The notes: generated by a model from the sequence alone, not told the origin. 64,000 nt of DNA from an uncultured Flavobacteriales bacterium (GCA_903945495.1 CAJAVU010000021.1:1-64000); one strand, 5' to 3'; counted from the first letter of the stretch, positions 37,640-48,430 are shown. Numbers and translations are program-made.

Positions 37640-38628
37640 TACAATCTTGGACAAATTTTATCAACTTTCGTCTTATTCTTCCCATTGACATAGGTAAATG
37701 ACAATTCGAATCCACCACGACCCGTTGATGCAGTTGTTAAGGATGATACGTTCACATCATATCCTAATTTTACAATAAAATTCTCCTTTTTCACTCCCAA
37801 CGTAACAATAGCCGCATCCTTCATGCGGTAAACAAAACCACCTAGTAAATAGGTTTCACTTCCCTTCATGAAATAACCTGCCTCAAGTGCATAGGTTTGT
37901 TCATGAAATTTCTCTTGTTGCATAATCAACATTTTGGGAAGTAAATAGAACAATTCTGTGATGTTAATTCGAGTTCCAATGTGTGCATAAAAACGCATTG
38001 GTAAACGTTTATCTTGCCCAAAGAAAGATTCGTTTGGTGTTAATAAGTTGAAAGCTGAAATTCCGATAAACGGATTCAATTTACATTGTTGACGTGCATA
38101 ATAATAAAGCAAACTTGCATTTGCCACTGGAACAATCATTGATTGCGCTCCAAATGTTTCTCCTGATACAAGAGTAGTATTGAACTCTCCTCCATTGTTC
38201 AATGAATATTGATTGTTAAACGATAACAACTGATATTCAACTGATTTTTGCATGGCACCAGCTTGTATTCCAAAAGAAATATTGTTGTAACGTCTTTTAT
38301 CCAGTGACATGTTGTAAGCAGCAGAAACTAAACCTTGAAACACATTAAAGTTTCCATATCCTGCTCGGAAATTATGCAACTGAACACCAAATCCCCACTT
38401 ACGTATAGGCATATCAAAACTGACTAATGCAGATGTATAAGGTTTAAAATTGACCGATTTCCATTGGGTTCTATATTGCGCATGTACACGCCATTTCCCT
38501 TCAAAAACCCCAGTCATTCCTGAATTCAAAAACAAAGGTGCTGCATCATACATTGATAAATGCGCGTCTTGAGCTTTAAATTTTGGTACTAAACCAATTA
38601 GGAAAAATAATAATATAAACTTCTTCAT
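37639..38628 (-). CDS. PorP/SprF-family outer-membrane protein, class 2 (module A)
   Basis: This 329-residue outer-membrane barrel has a signal peptide ending in KAQ and the family opening DAHLSMYDAAPLFLNSGMTG, then QYRTQWKSVN. Repeated glycine/aromatic strands follow. PorP/SprF proteins hold or present type B T9SS cargo at the surface (known for SprB and SprF). It starts two bases after the stop of the 1240-residue adhesin, its likely cargo. It ends in CPRL, without the charged tail seen in the other PorP class here. Its closest relative in the window is the copy at 50083-51075 (roughly 60% identical by eye). Confidence 0.9.
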   Translation of the reverse strand: MKKFILLFFLIGLVPKFKAQDAHLSMYDAAPLFLNSGMTGVFEGKWRVHAQYRTQWKSVNFKPYTSALVSFDMPIRKWGFGVQLHNFRAGYGNFNVFQGLVSAAYNMSLDKRRYNNISFGIQAGAMQKSVEYQLLSFNNQYSLNNGGEFNTTLVSGETFGAQSMIVPVANASLLYYYARQQCKLNPFIGISAFNLLTPNESFFGQDKRLPMRFYAHIGTRINITELFYLLPKMLIMQQEKFHEQTYALEAGYFMKGSETYLLGGFVYRMKDAAIVTLGVKKENFIVKLGYDVNVSSLTTASTGRGGFELSFTYVNGKNKTKVDKICPRL

Positions 38629-38630
38629 GA

Positions 38631-41600
38631 TTAACGCATTAAAGTAACATCACCAGACTTCTTCACAACCTGACCATTGGTCATTTCCACTGTAAACGTC
38701 CAAGTATAAACACCCATTGGAGCTCTTTCGCCCTGATACATTCCATTCCAACCTTCTAATGCATCATTCGATTCATAGATCAATTGACCCCAATTGTTGT
38801 AAATTTTGAAATCTACCGTTTTGAAAGGTCCACCACGAATAATGAAGATATCATTTTCGCCATCTTCATTTGGTGTGAATCCTGTTGGTAATACCGGTAA
38901 CAACGCAATTGATAAATTTGCCTTTGTTGTGTCTTGACAACCATTAATATCCGTCACGATCAATGTGATTGGGTAAACGCCGCCTGTCGAATAATTGTGA
39001 ATTGAATTTTGATTGTTATCTCCTTCACCATCACCAAAATTCCAATACCAAGCACTCAATTGATTTCCCGTTGATCCATCAATGAAATTAACATCTTCCA
39101 AGGCTAAAGCCGGATTTGGATTGACAGTAAATGCTGCCGTTGGACTTGGGTTTACGATCACATTTTGGAAAATAGTTGCTTCACAGCCAAGCGCAGAGGT
39201 TGCCGTAAATTCAACTGAATAAGTACCTGCAGCAGTATAAGTGTAACTCGAGTTTTGTTGATTACTAATATTTCCTGGTTCAAATGTGTATTCCCATGCA
39301 TTGATAGTTCCAGAAGAAATAAATGAATTATCTGTAAAGAAGATTTCACCATTTTCACAAGGAACAGTATTCGTGAATGAAGGAACAGGTAAAGGATTCA
39401 CTGTTACACTTTGTTGAATCGTATCAAAACATCCTAGACTAGATTCAACAATCAAAGTCGTATTAAACGTTCCACTAGCTGTATACGTGTGCAATGGATC
39501 ATCTGTTATTGATGTTCCTGAATCACCAAAACTCCAATCCCAACCAACAATTGAACCTGATGGCGATGTTGACATGTCTGTGAAAGCAGTATTACTTCCT
39601 TGACACGCTGCTGTAGAACTGAATGCCGCTGTTGGTGAACTTTTGAACGTAACGTGAAGCGTATCATTATCGGGTGAACATCCAAATGAGCCTGCTGACG
39701 ATAATATTAAATTCACTCCCCCATTTAAAATATCTGAATTCGATGGGAAATAAAGTGTTGACAAGAGCATGTTACTTGGGTTAAAAGCACCTGTTCCCAT
39801 GGTTGACCAAGATCCAGTTTGATTCGGTCCACTTATCGTTCCATTCAACTGAATTGCCTCATTTTGACAAAACGTTTGGTCGGCACCAGCGTTCACATTT
39901 GGTGGATCAATGAAATGAATGCGTAAAGAATCACTTTCAATCGGACAAATTCCAGTTGTTGAAAGCAATACATCTATGTATCCAATTGTTGTGTCGATTG
40001 GACTCACAGTGTAGAAAGTTGGAATTGCAGCAGTATTTGCGATGGAACCAAATCCATTAACAGACCAAAGTGTTGAAAAACCTAGTGTGACATTTCCTGT
40101 GAAATTGAGAACAGACGTATTTGAACAGATAGAATCGGCCATTGTGATTGTCACTACTGGTTGATCAATAATCGTGACCTCCAAACTATCTTTTACTGCT
40201 AAACAGTTTCCATTGTTCGTTGAGGTTAATGTCATGACGATCGTTCCAACTGTTGTGTCCGAGCTACTAATTAAGTAATCCGTAATCAAATTTGATTGAC
40301 TTGGCGAAAAAGCACCCGAACCGGTTGTTGACCAAACTCCTGTTGTTGTTGGACCAGAAATACTTCCTGATAAAGGTGCAAGGGTTGTACTTGAACAAAC
40401 AACTTGATTTGGGCCAGCAATAACAGTAGGTGGATTTGTAAAATGAATTACCACTGTATCTTTATCATTAGGACAAGAGAAGAAACTTCCAGCTGACGTT
40501 AAAAACAAGGCAACACTATCTGCTGCCAAATCGGTTGGTGAAGGCGTATAGGTTGTTGTTAAACTTCCTGAGTTGCCAAAAGCACCTCCTGTTCCACCCG
40601 ACCAAGAAGCAGCCGAGGCAAAGTTCACAAAACCACTAATCGGAATAGCGCCAACATTATTTTTACAGAAGGTGTTATCTCCGCCAGCTCCTACGATTGG
40701 TGATTGAATAAAGCTCACTTTCATCGTATCAGTAACCGGATTACAATTTCCTGTTGAGCTAAGTACGAAAGTCAACGAACCTTGTGCGAAATCACTTGTT
40801 GATGGCGTATAAGTAGTAACTAAATTAGTTGGTGCAGATAAAGTGCCTGTACCATCCAATACATTCCAGATTCCAGTAATTGAACCTCCAGTCACACTAC
40901 CATTTAAATTGATTTGCGGTTCACCATTACATAAAATTGTGTCATTTCCAGCTTTGGTGTAAACACGTCTAATGAATGAAGACATGTAGTGGTACAAACA
41001 ACCTGTTGTCGTTCCACCATTGATAACTCCCAAGGCAAAATTATCGGTTGAATTCGTCAAAACGTTAGATGAACCAGAAGCAATTTGTCCCGTTGTATAG
41101 GTTAACTGCGCAGCATACCACTGACCTCCAGTTCCAGGCACAACGTTAAAACTTCCAGCTGGCACCAATGTAGCACTGCCGTTCAACAAGAACGAACCTT
41201 GCGCTCCAGCTGGACATAAAACATTCAGCGAAAAGTTTTGTGGATTTGTTCTTGGGAACGTTACGATATCTGATCCTGCACAATTTAACGGTGGCAACAA
41301 TGCTTCGCCTAATTCACATCCATAACCAGCCATGTGTAATACATAAACAGGTTTATCGGATTGAACATGTGTTCTAGGTTGTGCTAATTGATAACGATAC
41401 GTATCACCTTGATTTAAAATCACGTTTGTTACTGCTCCATCATTGATTGTTACAGTTGTAAAGTTTTCAGTCGCAGTTACAAAAAATGACTCTTCTGATC
41501 CAGCATTCAAAAACCCACGTAATACAATATATTCGTCACCAATCACGTCTGTTGGAACAATTTGGTCACCCATTAAATCGTAACATCCACCACCACCGGA

Positions 41601-42353
41601 AGGATTTACAGAATCATCTGAAACCGTAACGGCAACAAGTTTTGTCGAAACCACAATTGAACCCGCTAAGTTATTTCCCGCCACACTTGTGTTTTGCACC
41701 ATGTTTTGAACAGTATAAACATTCCCTTTCAAAGGTAATGTAACGGAATATGTAACATTCGCTGGATGTCCACCAACAACTGCGCATCTTGGAGTAATAT
41801 AAACTACTGTATTGTCTTCAGTTGCAACGATATTTATTTGCTGATACGGTTGAACAATAGAGCCACTACCATCTAAATCTCCTCCCAAGGTTTGATTGTT
41901 CCAACGCGTTTGAAACGGTGTTACGAACTCAGTTCCCAATCCATTCTGGCCCTTTAACGAATAGGTTTCTGGATTGTTGTAGTTGGGACCACGAGTGATG
42001 ACATCATACACTGCTGTGATCGGATAATCAGAAGTAATTTGAAATCCACTATTTAAAACAGTATTTGCAGGCTTACTTTCGATGGCATTCATCATGAAAT
42101 GCACATTTTTTGAAAAAAGTGAATTCGCAGGAATGTTGATTGTAGTATCGTAACCTGTTGCTGGCATTCGAACACGCACCGCAGTTGGATTGTTGAATGT
42201 TGAGAAATGGAAAGCAATCGGATCTCTCCACCAGTGATCTGGTGTAACCCAAGGAGCAGCAAACCAAAAGACTGTGTCAATTTGTGCTTTTACTTCTTTC
42301 GCACCGAAAAAGAAGAAAAAGACTACTAAAATGAGGTGTTTTTTAAAACGCAT
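38631..42353 (-). CDS. 1240-residue surface adhesin: IgGFc-binding-like head, repeat stalk, PKD domains, type B T9SS tail (module A)
   Basis: A signal peptide (about 1-23) is followed by a ~440-residue IgGFc-binding-like head (DQIVPTDVIGDEYIV, KPVYVLHMAGYGCELGEALLPP). Five ~85-residue repeats follow (about 467-905), each with an early Cys after AGxD, a TGxW(S)xxGxG core and a late Cys before xxxxD. Three PKD domains come next (about 905-1140; WDWSFGDSG, WYWNFGDGEG). The last ~90 residues (PTGFTPNEDGENDIFI, KIYNNWGQLIYES, GVYTWTFTVEM) are a type B/CHU_C T9SS sorting domain. The protein should be exported and held at the cell surface, with the PorP/SprF gene directly downstream as its likely partner. 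Confidence 0.9.
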   Translation of the reverse strand: MRFKKHLILVVFFFFFGAKEVKAQIDTVFWFAAPWVTPDHWWRDPIAFHFSTFNNPTAVRVRMPATGYDTTINIPANSLFSKNVHFMMNAIESKPANTVLNSGFQITSDYPITAVYDVITRGPNYNNPETYSLKGQNGLGTEFVTPFQTRWNNQTLGGDLDGSGSIVQPYQQINIVATEDNTVVYITPRCAVVGGHPANVTYSVTLPLKGNVYTVQNMVQNTSVAGNNLAGSIVVSTKLVAVTVSDDSVNPSGGGGCYDLMGDQIVPTDVIGDEYIVLRGFLNAGSEESFFVTATENFTTVTINDGAVTNVILNQGDTYRYQLAQPRTHVQSDKPVYVLHMAGYGCELGEALLPPLNCAGSDIVTFPRTNPQNFSLNVLCPAGAQGSFLLNGSATLVPAGSFNVVPGTGGQWYAAQLTYTTGQIASGSSNVLTNSTDNFALGVINGGTTTGCLYHYMSSFIRRVYTKAGNDTILCNGEPQINLNGSVTGGSITGIWNVLDGTGTLSAPTNLVTTYTPSTSDFAQGSLTFVLSSTGNCNPVTDTMKVSFIQSPIVGAGGDNTFCKNNVGAIPISGFVNFASAASWSGGTGGAFGNSGSLTTTYTPSPTDLAADSVALFLTSAGSFFSCPNDKDTVVIHFTNPPTVIAGPNQVVCSSTTLAPLSGSISGPTTTGVWSTTGSGAFSPSQSNLITDYLISSSDTTVGTIVMTLTSTNNGNCLAVKDSLEVTIIDQPVVTITMADSICSNTSVLNFTGNVTLGFSTLWSVNGFGSIANTAAIPTFYTVSPIDTTIGYIDVLLSTTGICPIESDSLRIHFIDPPNVNAGADQTFCQNEAIQLNGTISGPNQTGSWSTMGTGAFNPSNMLLSTLYFPSNSDILNGGVNLILSSAGSFGCSPDNDTLHVTFKSSPTAAFSSTAACQGSNTAFTDMSTSPSGSIVGWDWSFGDSGTSITDDPLHTYTASGTFNTTLIVESSLGCFDTIQQSVTVNPLPVPSFTNTVPCENGEIFFTDNSFISSGTINAWEYTFEPGNISNQQNSSYTYTAAGTYSVEFTATSALGCEATIFQNVIVNPSPTAAFTVNPNPALALEDVNFIDGSTGNQLSAWYWNFGDGEGDNNQNSIHNYSTGGVYPITLIVTDINGCQDTTKANLSIALLPVLPTGFTPNEDGENDIFIIRGGPFKTVDFKIYNNWGQLIYESNDALEGWNGMYQGERAPMGVYTWTFTVEMTNGQVVKKSGDVTLMR

Positions 42354-42365
42354 ATTTCTAACTTT

Positions 42366-43337
42366 TTAATTCTTTTCTTTTTCTTCCATTTTCTGTTTCA
42401 TGTCTTCCATGATACTGTTATTCAGTTTGTCGTCTTCTTCTTCCAAGGTTGGTTTCTTCTTCGTAATGACAAAAGACAACATCACTTCATGTGAGCCTGA
42501 ATTGTATTTTCTGATTTTAGAAACCGAATAATCGAATCCATAACCAATATTCAATCGCTCTTTCAATTTGATGCCAAGTGAAAATCCAAGTGCATCATCT
42601 GAACGAAAGATTAATCCTGCCCAAATTTTATTATTAAATGTTCCTTTAAGCATTCCTGTCCATTGCATCGGAATAGGATTAGTGTATTTAATCATAAAGC
42701 TTGGTTGAAGATCAAATTTCTTCTTTGGAAACTCGAAAGTGTAACCTAAAATCGCATTGTAATGGAAGGCCAAATTCGAATTATAGCTTGTAAATTGAAT
42801 TTGTCTAGTCAATAAATGTTGAAGTGAACCCATTAAAAAGAACTTATTCGAATACAAGTGAAATCCGGCATTTACATCAATTGCGTTGGCAGAGTAAACA
42901 CTTCCTGTTAACACCTCATCACCTTGATCTGCCAAAACAGCATCATACAATTTGACACGGTACTGAATGTATCCAGGTTGAATTCCAAATCCAAGTTTTA
43001 GTTTCTTACTTAACTTGAAATGCTGTGCGTAATTCAAATAAATTCCCGTGTTGTTTACCAAACCAGATTTCTCAGAAACGATAGATGCACCGTAGCCTGC
43101 TTTTCCTTTGTTACGAACAGAACCATAAAAATTAGCATTCATGTTCACTGGAGCATCTTCAAATCCAACCCATTGATTTCGGTAACTCAAATTTGCCATA
43201 TGAACATCTTTACTCCCCGCAATTGCTGGATTGTAATAATAATCGTTCATCAAGAAATTTGAATACACTCCTTGTTGTTGTGCGTTCGCGAATGTGCAAA
43301 GGCCTACAATAAAAATGATTGTCAGTAGTGATTTCAT
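42366..43337 (-). CDS. PorP/SprF-family outer-membrane protein, class 1 with charged tail (module A)
   Basis: This 323-residue barrel has a signal peptide (MKSLLTIIFIVGLCTFANAQ) and the family hallmarks QQGVYSNFLMNDYYYNPAIAG and SYRNQWVGFEDAPV. After the last strand (HEVMLSFVITKK) comes a ~35-residue highly charged helical tail (PTLEEEDDKLNNSI, then EDMKQKMEEKEK), periplasmic by topology. It starts three bases after the 1139-residue adhesin, its presumed cargo. The paralogue at 54808-55776 keeps the tail almost unchanged. Confidence 0.9.
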   Translation of the reverse strand: MKSLLTIIFIVGLCTFANAQQQGVYSNFLMNDYYYNPAIAGSKDVHMANLSYRNQWVGFEDAPVNMNANFYGSVRNKGKAGYGASIVSEKSGLVNNTGIYLNYAQHFKLSKKLKLGFGIQPGYIQYRVKLYDAVLADQGDEVLTGSVYSANAIDVNAGFHLYSNKFFLMGSLQHLLTRQIQFTSYNSNLAFHYNAILGYTFEFPKKKFDLQPSFMIKYTNPIPMQWTGMLKGTFNNKIWAGLIFRSDDALGFSLGIKLKERLNIGYGFDYSVSKIRKYNSGSHEVMLSFVITKKKPTLEEEDDKLNNSIMEDMKQKMEEKEKN

Positions 43338-43340
43338 ATC

Positions 43341-46300
43341 TTATTTTCTGCTTTTTAAGACCAATAATGCACCTTTAAACTGATCGACTTCTAAGCCAGC
43401 ATTCAGATTAATGATGTAAAAATAATTTCCGTCAGGTACGAGCTCACCTTCATACTTTCCGTCCCAAGGAGTTGAATATCCTGTAGAATAAAATAGTTGT
43501 TGTCCCCATTGATTGTATATTTCAACAGTAGCATTTGGGAATAACAAATCGATAAATTCTAATTTCCAAACATCATTTTTAGTATCATCGTTCGGTGAAA
43601 TAGCATTCGGAATTAAGGTGTTAATTTCCGTTGTTACTGTATTTATTGTAATCAGTGTACTTGTACTATCATAACAACCAAGTGCGCCATAAGCATATTG
43701 CGTTACAAGATATTCTCCATTTGCAAAATACGTGTTACTTGGATTTTGAAGTAAGCTGGTGTTACCATCTCCAAACTGCCAAGCATAGTTGGTACTATAA
43801 AGTGATGTATCAACAAAATTGAATATTGCTCCCACATTCATTCCATTGCTTGTATTGTAATAGAAACCAGCTACTGGAATTGCAGGAACAGAAATGATGT
43901 GTTCAACTGTATCAGAACATCCGTGGGTCGTTGAAACAATGTGTGTAATGGTATAATCGCCATCTGTATTGAACAATTGCGTTGGATTTGCACTTGCATT
44001 TGCTCCTTGCCCACCGAAATCATAGAACCAATAGTTAATTGGATCTGTCGATGTTGAATTGTCCGTAAAATTGATAATTACTTGATTCCCCGGACAACTT
44101 GCCACATAGGTAAAGGATGCATTCGGCTGATTATACACTTCAACTTGTTTTACAATGGTATCAGTACATCCAATTGAGTTTGTAACTATTAACGAAACGT
44201 CGTACGTTCCAAAAGCCGAATAAACAGTTGATGGATTTTGATTTGTAGAAACATTTAAATCTCCAAAATCCCAATCCCACGTAGCTAAAGTTCCATAACC
44301 AGGTAGAGAAAAATCTGTAAAATTCGTAGTGTTGCCCAAACAAACATCTGTTCCATTGAAGTTTGCAAATGGCGGCGCCACAAAGCTAATTTGTACAATG
44401 TCGTTTACTGTTATACAGTTTCCATTGTTTGTAGATGTTAGCGTTAACACAAGATTTCCGCTTGAAATTTCCGATGCAGTAGGTGTATAAACAGCATTCA
44501 AATCTGATGATGATGTTGCAAATGTTCCGGCACCACCACTCCAGTTTCCTGTAGTTGTTGCGCCAATTACACTTCCATTCAATTGAACTGAGGCATCATT
44601 TGAACAAATCAATTGATTCACGCCCGCCTCTGCAACCGGAGATGGTGCAAATACAATCAATAAACTATCTTGTACCGGTATACAATTCCCGTTTGAAGTC
44701 GATTCCAAATACAATAGCACTTGACCAGCCGCAATATCGTTCGAACTTGGTTGGTAATTCGCATTTAACGCTAAATTATTTGGTGTAAACAAACCATTCC
44801 CTGTTGTAATCCATTTTCCTGTTGAACTTGATCCTGAAACAGTTCCACTCAATGAAACGACAGCATTGTTTGCACATACTGTAATTGTATCCACGCCTGC
44901 ATCTACAAGTGCTTGATACGTAAATGCAATATTCATCGTATCGGTGACCACAGAACAAGAACCTACGTTCGTAGAGGTTAATACAATATTTACAGAACCA
45001 TTCACAATATCAGCTGGAGAAGGAATATAATCTGCATTAAAGTTTGTAGCTGTTGGCGAAAAAGTACCCGTTCCCACCGTTGACCAAACACCTGTTGAAG
45101 CTCCTCCTGAAACAGACCCGTTCAAACTTACGATTGCATTGTTTGCACATACCGATTGATTTGCGGAAGCATTGACCATTGGTGCAGGACTCACATGTAA
45201 TATCAAGGTATCTTTTTGAACAGGACAAGGGCCAGTAGACGACAAAATCAATTGAATAGGTGTAATTAACGAATCCAAAGGACTTGGAACATAAATGTTT
45301 GTTAAAGCCGTATTACCTAATGAGAATGCGCCGTATCCAGATCCACTCCAGCTTCCTGTAACAGATCCACCACCAACTATTCCATTCAAATTGAAAGGAA
45401 CGTTCGCACAAATTGTATCATCGATTCCTGCATCAACAAACGGATAAGAATTGAATTCTGAAAAATAAGCGTATGAAGCACCGTTATTATTATTTCCTGC
45501 TAAAACACCCAATCCGAAAACGTCTCCTGTATTTTCAATAATGTTGTATGAATTTACGGGTACGTCAGTTGTATTAAGGGCTATACGAGCTACTTTAAAA
45601 TTACCTGAAGTTCCTGGAACAGTCGAAAACGCACCAGCGTTTATAACACCAGATACTCCATTCAACGTAAACATATTTTCAAAGCCACTTCTCGTGTAAA
45701 GTATAACTGCCAAAGAATCCGATGAAGATCTTGTGAAAGCTGTTGAATATGTACCCGCACAATATAAATTTGGAACTTGAGCAGCCGACATTTCACAACC
45801 ATAACCAGAAATATGCAACAAGTAAACAGGTTTTGTGGTTTTAATGTAATTAACTCCTTCCGTCAATGCATATTCATATGTTTCACTCCAATTGATTAAG
45901 GTTGAAGTGGTGGTTGAATTATGAACTGAAATTCCTGTTCCGTTTTGAGTTGCAAGTACATATACTCTATCCGTGCTTCCTGTTCCTTTGTGAACGATAT
46001 AATCAGTTCCAATAAAATCGGTACTCGTAATTTGATCTCCAGAAACATCTGTACATGTGCTGTTAATTAATGCTCCATCAAAAGTTGTTATTGCAACAGG
46101 ATGATCCGCCGAAACGATTGAACCAGCCAACGAGCTAGCTGAAGAATTGTTCATATCACGGGCACTATAGGTTTCACCCTTGTCAAGTACTACTGAAAAA
46201 GTAACATTGATCGCATGACCAGTTATAGCCGTTCTTGGTGTAATAAGCACTGTTGTGTTATCTTCTGTTGCAACAATTTCAAAGGATGAAAAAGATACAG

Positions 46301-46760
46301 GTGCAGTTACTGCAGTACTCCAAAATTTCTGAAATGGTGTGTAAAAATTTGTTCCTAATGCCTTTGTACCTTTTAGTGAAAACACTTCCTTGTTTGAACT
46401 TGTTTTTACTTCATAAAATGCTGATATCTCACTTGTTGAACTTATTTTTAATCCTGTAGTTGCAATAACATTCGCTGCCGGACTTTCAATTTGTGCTATA
46501 AACGCAGTTAGATTGACGCTGTCAAGACCATTTGCAGGCAAGTTCACCGTGATTGGCAAAAAAGCACCATTCGCTGGTTGACTTATTGTCACCGTTGCAG
46601 GGGCATCATACGATAAAAGTCTCAGATAAATTGGAGATTCGCCTATTCCATTGGAAATATTCGGTGCGGCAAACCAAAACAAGGTATCCTGTTGGGAGTA
46701 TCCAATATTTAAGCAGAAAATCGTTAAAAATAGGACAAGAACTTTCTTGTAAGCTAACAT
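43341..46760 (-). CDS. 1139-residue surface adhesin with type B T9SS tail, first gene of module A
   Basis: It has the same plan as the 1240-residue adhesin with fewer repeats: signal peptide to about residue 22; an IgGFc-binding-like head (to about 440; DQITSTDFIGTDYIVHKG, KPVYLLHISGYGCEMS); four ~85-residue repeats starting at AGIDDTICA (about 445-790); three PKD domains (WDWDFGDLN, YDFGGQG, YAWQFGDGN); and a type B sorting domain (IPNAISPNDDTKNDVWKLEF, VEIYNQWGQQLFY, DGNYFYIINL). As the first gene it marks the start of the operon, divergent from cysS across 202 bases. A one-mismatch -7 box lies upstream. Confidence 0.9.
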   Translation of the reverse strand: MLAYKKVLVLFLTIFCLNIGYSQQDTLFWFAAPNISNGIGESPIYLRLLSYDAPATVTISQPANGAFLPITVNLPANGLDSVNLTAFIAQIESPAANVIATTGLKISSTSEISAFYEVKTSSNKEVFSLKGTKALGTNFYTPFQKFWSTAVTAPVSFSSFEIVATEDNTTVLITPRTAITGHAINVTFSVVLDKGETYSARDMNNSSASSLAGSIVSADHPVAITTFDGALINSTCTDVSGDQITSTDFIGTDYIVHKGTGSTDRVYVLATQNGTGISVHNSTTTSTLINWSETYEYALTEGVNYIKTTKPVYLLHISGYGCEMSAAQVPNLYCAGTYSTAFTRSSSDSLAVILYTRSGFENMFTLNGVSGVINAGAFSTVPGTSGNFKVARIALNTTDVPVNSYNIIENTGDVFGLGVLAGNNNNGASYAYFSEFNSYPFVDAGIDDTICANVPFNLNGIVGGGSVTGSWSGSGYGAFSLGNTALTNIYVPSPLDSLITPIQLILSSTGPCPVQKDTLILHVSPAPMVNASANQSVCANNAIVSLNGSVSGGASTGVWSTVGTGTFSPTATNFNADYIPSPADIVNGSVNIVLTSTNVGSCSVVTDTMNIAFTYQALVDAGVDTITVCANNAVVSLSGTVSGSSSTGKWITTGNGLFTPNNLALNANYQPSSNDIAAGQVLLYLESTSNGNCIPVQDSLLIVFAPSPVAEAGVNQLICSNDASVQLNGSVIGATTTGNWSGGAGTFATSSSDLNAVYTPTASEISSGNLVLTLTSTNNGNCITVNDIVQISFVAPPFANFNGTDVCLGNTTNFTDFSLPGYGTLATWDWDFGDLNVSTNQNPSTVYSAFGTYDVSLIVTNSIGCTDTIVKQVEVYNQPNASFTYVASCPGNQVIINFTDNSTSTDPINYWFYDFGGQGANASANPTQLFNTDGDYTITHIVSTTHGCSDTVEHIISVPAIPVAGFYYNTSNGMNVGAIFNFVDTSLYSTNYAWQFGDGNTSLLQNPSNTYFANGEYLVTQYAYGALGCYDSTSTLITINTVTTEINTLIPNAISPNDDTKNDVWKLEFIDLLFPNATVEIYNQWGQQLFYSTGYSTPWDGKYEGELVPDGNYFYIINLNAGLEVDQFKGALLVLKSRK

Positions 46761-46810
46761 AGAGTGGTTAAAATGTAGTTTGTTAATTTTCGGGTAAAAA
46801 ATCAGTGGGG

Positions 46811-46818
46811 CGAAATTA
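46811..46818 (-). promoter_or_regulatory. Candidate -7 box of module A
   Basis: On the minus strand TAATTTCG matches TAnnTTTG with one mismatch, about 50 bases upstream of the first adhesin ATG. No clear -33 box is visible. The intergenic region also holds an A-run near 46837-46848. Confidence 0.35.
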
Positions 46819-46932
46819 GGTCATTTTCAACGATTAAAAAAAAAAATCTTACTTATAGATTGATTTTTCGTCAATTTCTTTTGTTTTTTAACCTTTTTAA
46901 TTGTTTTTAAAGACATAAAATTCGAATTCAAT

Positions 46933-46940
46933 TATCTTTG
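46933..46940 (+). promoter_or_regulatory. -7 promoter box of cysS
   Basis: TATCTTTG matches TAnnTTTG exactly, 22 bases before the cysS ATG. The -33 region (TTTAAAG, about 20 bases upstream) is only a partial match. Confidence 0.5.
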
Positions 46941-46962
46941 TTCCATACATATTCATTCAACA

Positions 46963-48429
46963 ATGAGCACACATCAAGGAAATTTAGTTGTTTACAACAG
47001 TTTATCAGGTCAGAAAGAAAAATTCGAACCGATTCATACGAATCACGTTGGAATGTATGTTTGTGGTCCAACCTTGTACAGTGAACCGCATATGGGAAAT
47101 ATGCGCACATTTATCAATTTTGATATGATATACCGCTATTTACTTGTGTTGGGATATAAAGTGAAATATGTACGAAACATTACCGATGCCGGGCACATAA
47201 CCAATAGTCTAGGTGAAGCGGTAGACAGTATCGGAAATGCTGCTCGTTTAGAACAAATGCAATCCTTGGAAATTGTTTACAAGTACAATGTGAAATTCCA
47301 AGAATTACAGCGCATTTATAATTTATTACCTCCGAGCATTGAACCAACGGCAACTGGACACATTCAAGAACAAATCGAGCACATTGAAAAAATCATCGAA
47401 AATGGTTTTGCTTATGTTGTAAACGGTTCTGTTTATTTCGACGTAAAGAAATACAGTGAAAAATACGAATACGGTATTTTAAGTGGAAGAAAAGTAGATG
47501 AATTAGCTGAAGAAACACGTGTTTTGAATGCGCAAGATGAAAAACGATTCTTTGCTGATTTCGCTCTTTGGAAAAAAGCAAATCCTGAAGATATGCAAAT
47601 CTGGCGTTCTCCTTGGGGCGATGGAAATCCCGGTTGGCACATCGAATGTACAGCGATGAGTACAAAATACCTTGGATCTCATTTCGATATTCACGGAGGT
47701 GGAATGGATTTGAAATTTCCGCATCACGAAGATGAAATCGCACAAAACTGTGGTTCTTTAGGCTGTAATCCAGCGAAATATTGGTTGCACGCGAACATGC
47801 TAAATGTGAACGGTCAAAAAATGAGTAAATCGTTGGGCAATTACTTCTTGCCAAAAGAAATTGTTGATGGAACAACTGAATTATTTGACAAACCTTATAG
47901 TCCTAATGTAATCCGCTTCTTCATGATGCAAGCACAGTACAGAAGTAATCTTGATTTCACTTCTGATGCTCTAAATGCTGCTGAAAAAGGATTTACACGC
48001 ATGTCCGATGCCGTGCTTTTGATCTCAAAACTAAAAACATCAGCAACAAGTTCGTTCAACGTTGATGAGCTAATTGCTTCTTTTTATGAAGCCATGAATG
48101 ATGATTTTAACACGTCTATTCTTGTTGCTAATTTATTCGAAGCAGTGAAACGTATCAATTTGATTAATGACGGAAATGATACCATAACAACACAAGATTT
48201 AGCAAAACTTGAAACTGAAATGCTGCGCTTTATTTATGACGTTCTTGGATTACAAATCTTAACTGAAAACAGCAACGAAAAATTGGCGCCAGTAATGGAT
48301 TTAGTAATTGATTTACGCCAACAAGCACGTGAAAATAAAGATTGGACAACTTCTGATAAAATCCGTGATGGTCTTGCGGCTGCTGGTATTACTATTAAAG
48401 ACGGAAAAGAAGGAACTTCTTGGGGTTAA
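46963..48429 (+). CDS. cysS: Cysteinyl-tRNA synthetase
   Basis: This 488-residue class I synthetase charges tRNA-Cys. The HIGH motif appears as HMGN in CGPTLYSEPHMGNMR, the zinc-site residues in the N-terminal Cys, GWHIECTAM and HHEDEIAQ are present, and KMSKS is intact in NGQKMSKSLGN. The length is normal. It sits between the two copies of the adhesin module, divergent from module A. Its stop codon is one base away from the stop of the truncated PorE-like gene of module B, with no room for a terminator. Confidence 0.96.
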   Translation: MSTHQGNLVVYNSLSGQKEKFEPIHTNHVGMYVCGPTLYSEPHMGNMRTFINFDMIYRYLLVLGYKVKYVRNITDAGHITNSLGEAVDSIGNAARLEQMQSLEIVYKYNVKFQELQRIYNLLPPSIEPTATGHIQEQIEHIEKIIENGFAYVVNGSVYFDVKKYSEKYEYGILSGRKVDELAEETRVLNAQDEKRFFADFALWKKANPEDMQIWRSPWGDGNPGWHIECTAMSTKYLGSHFDIHGGGMDLKFPHHEDEIAQNCGSLGCNPAKYWLHANMLNVNGQKMSKSLGNYFLPKEIVDGTTELFDKPYSPNVIRFFMMQAQYRSNLDFTSDALNAAEKGFTRMSDAVLLISKLKTSATSSFNVDELIASFYEAMNDDFNTSILVANLFEAVKRINLINDGNDTITTQDLAKLETEMLRFIYDVLGLQILTENSNEKLAPVMDLVIDLRQQARENKDWTTSDKIRDGLAAAGITIKDGKEGTSWG

Positions 48430-48430
48430 A

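Noticed and set aside
47393-47875. Long antisense reading frame inside cysS
   Set aside because: It has no recognisable domain or start signal, and cysS is an intact full-length gene on the other strand.
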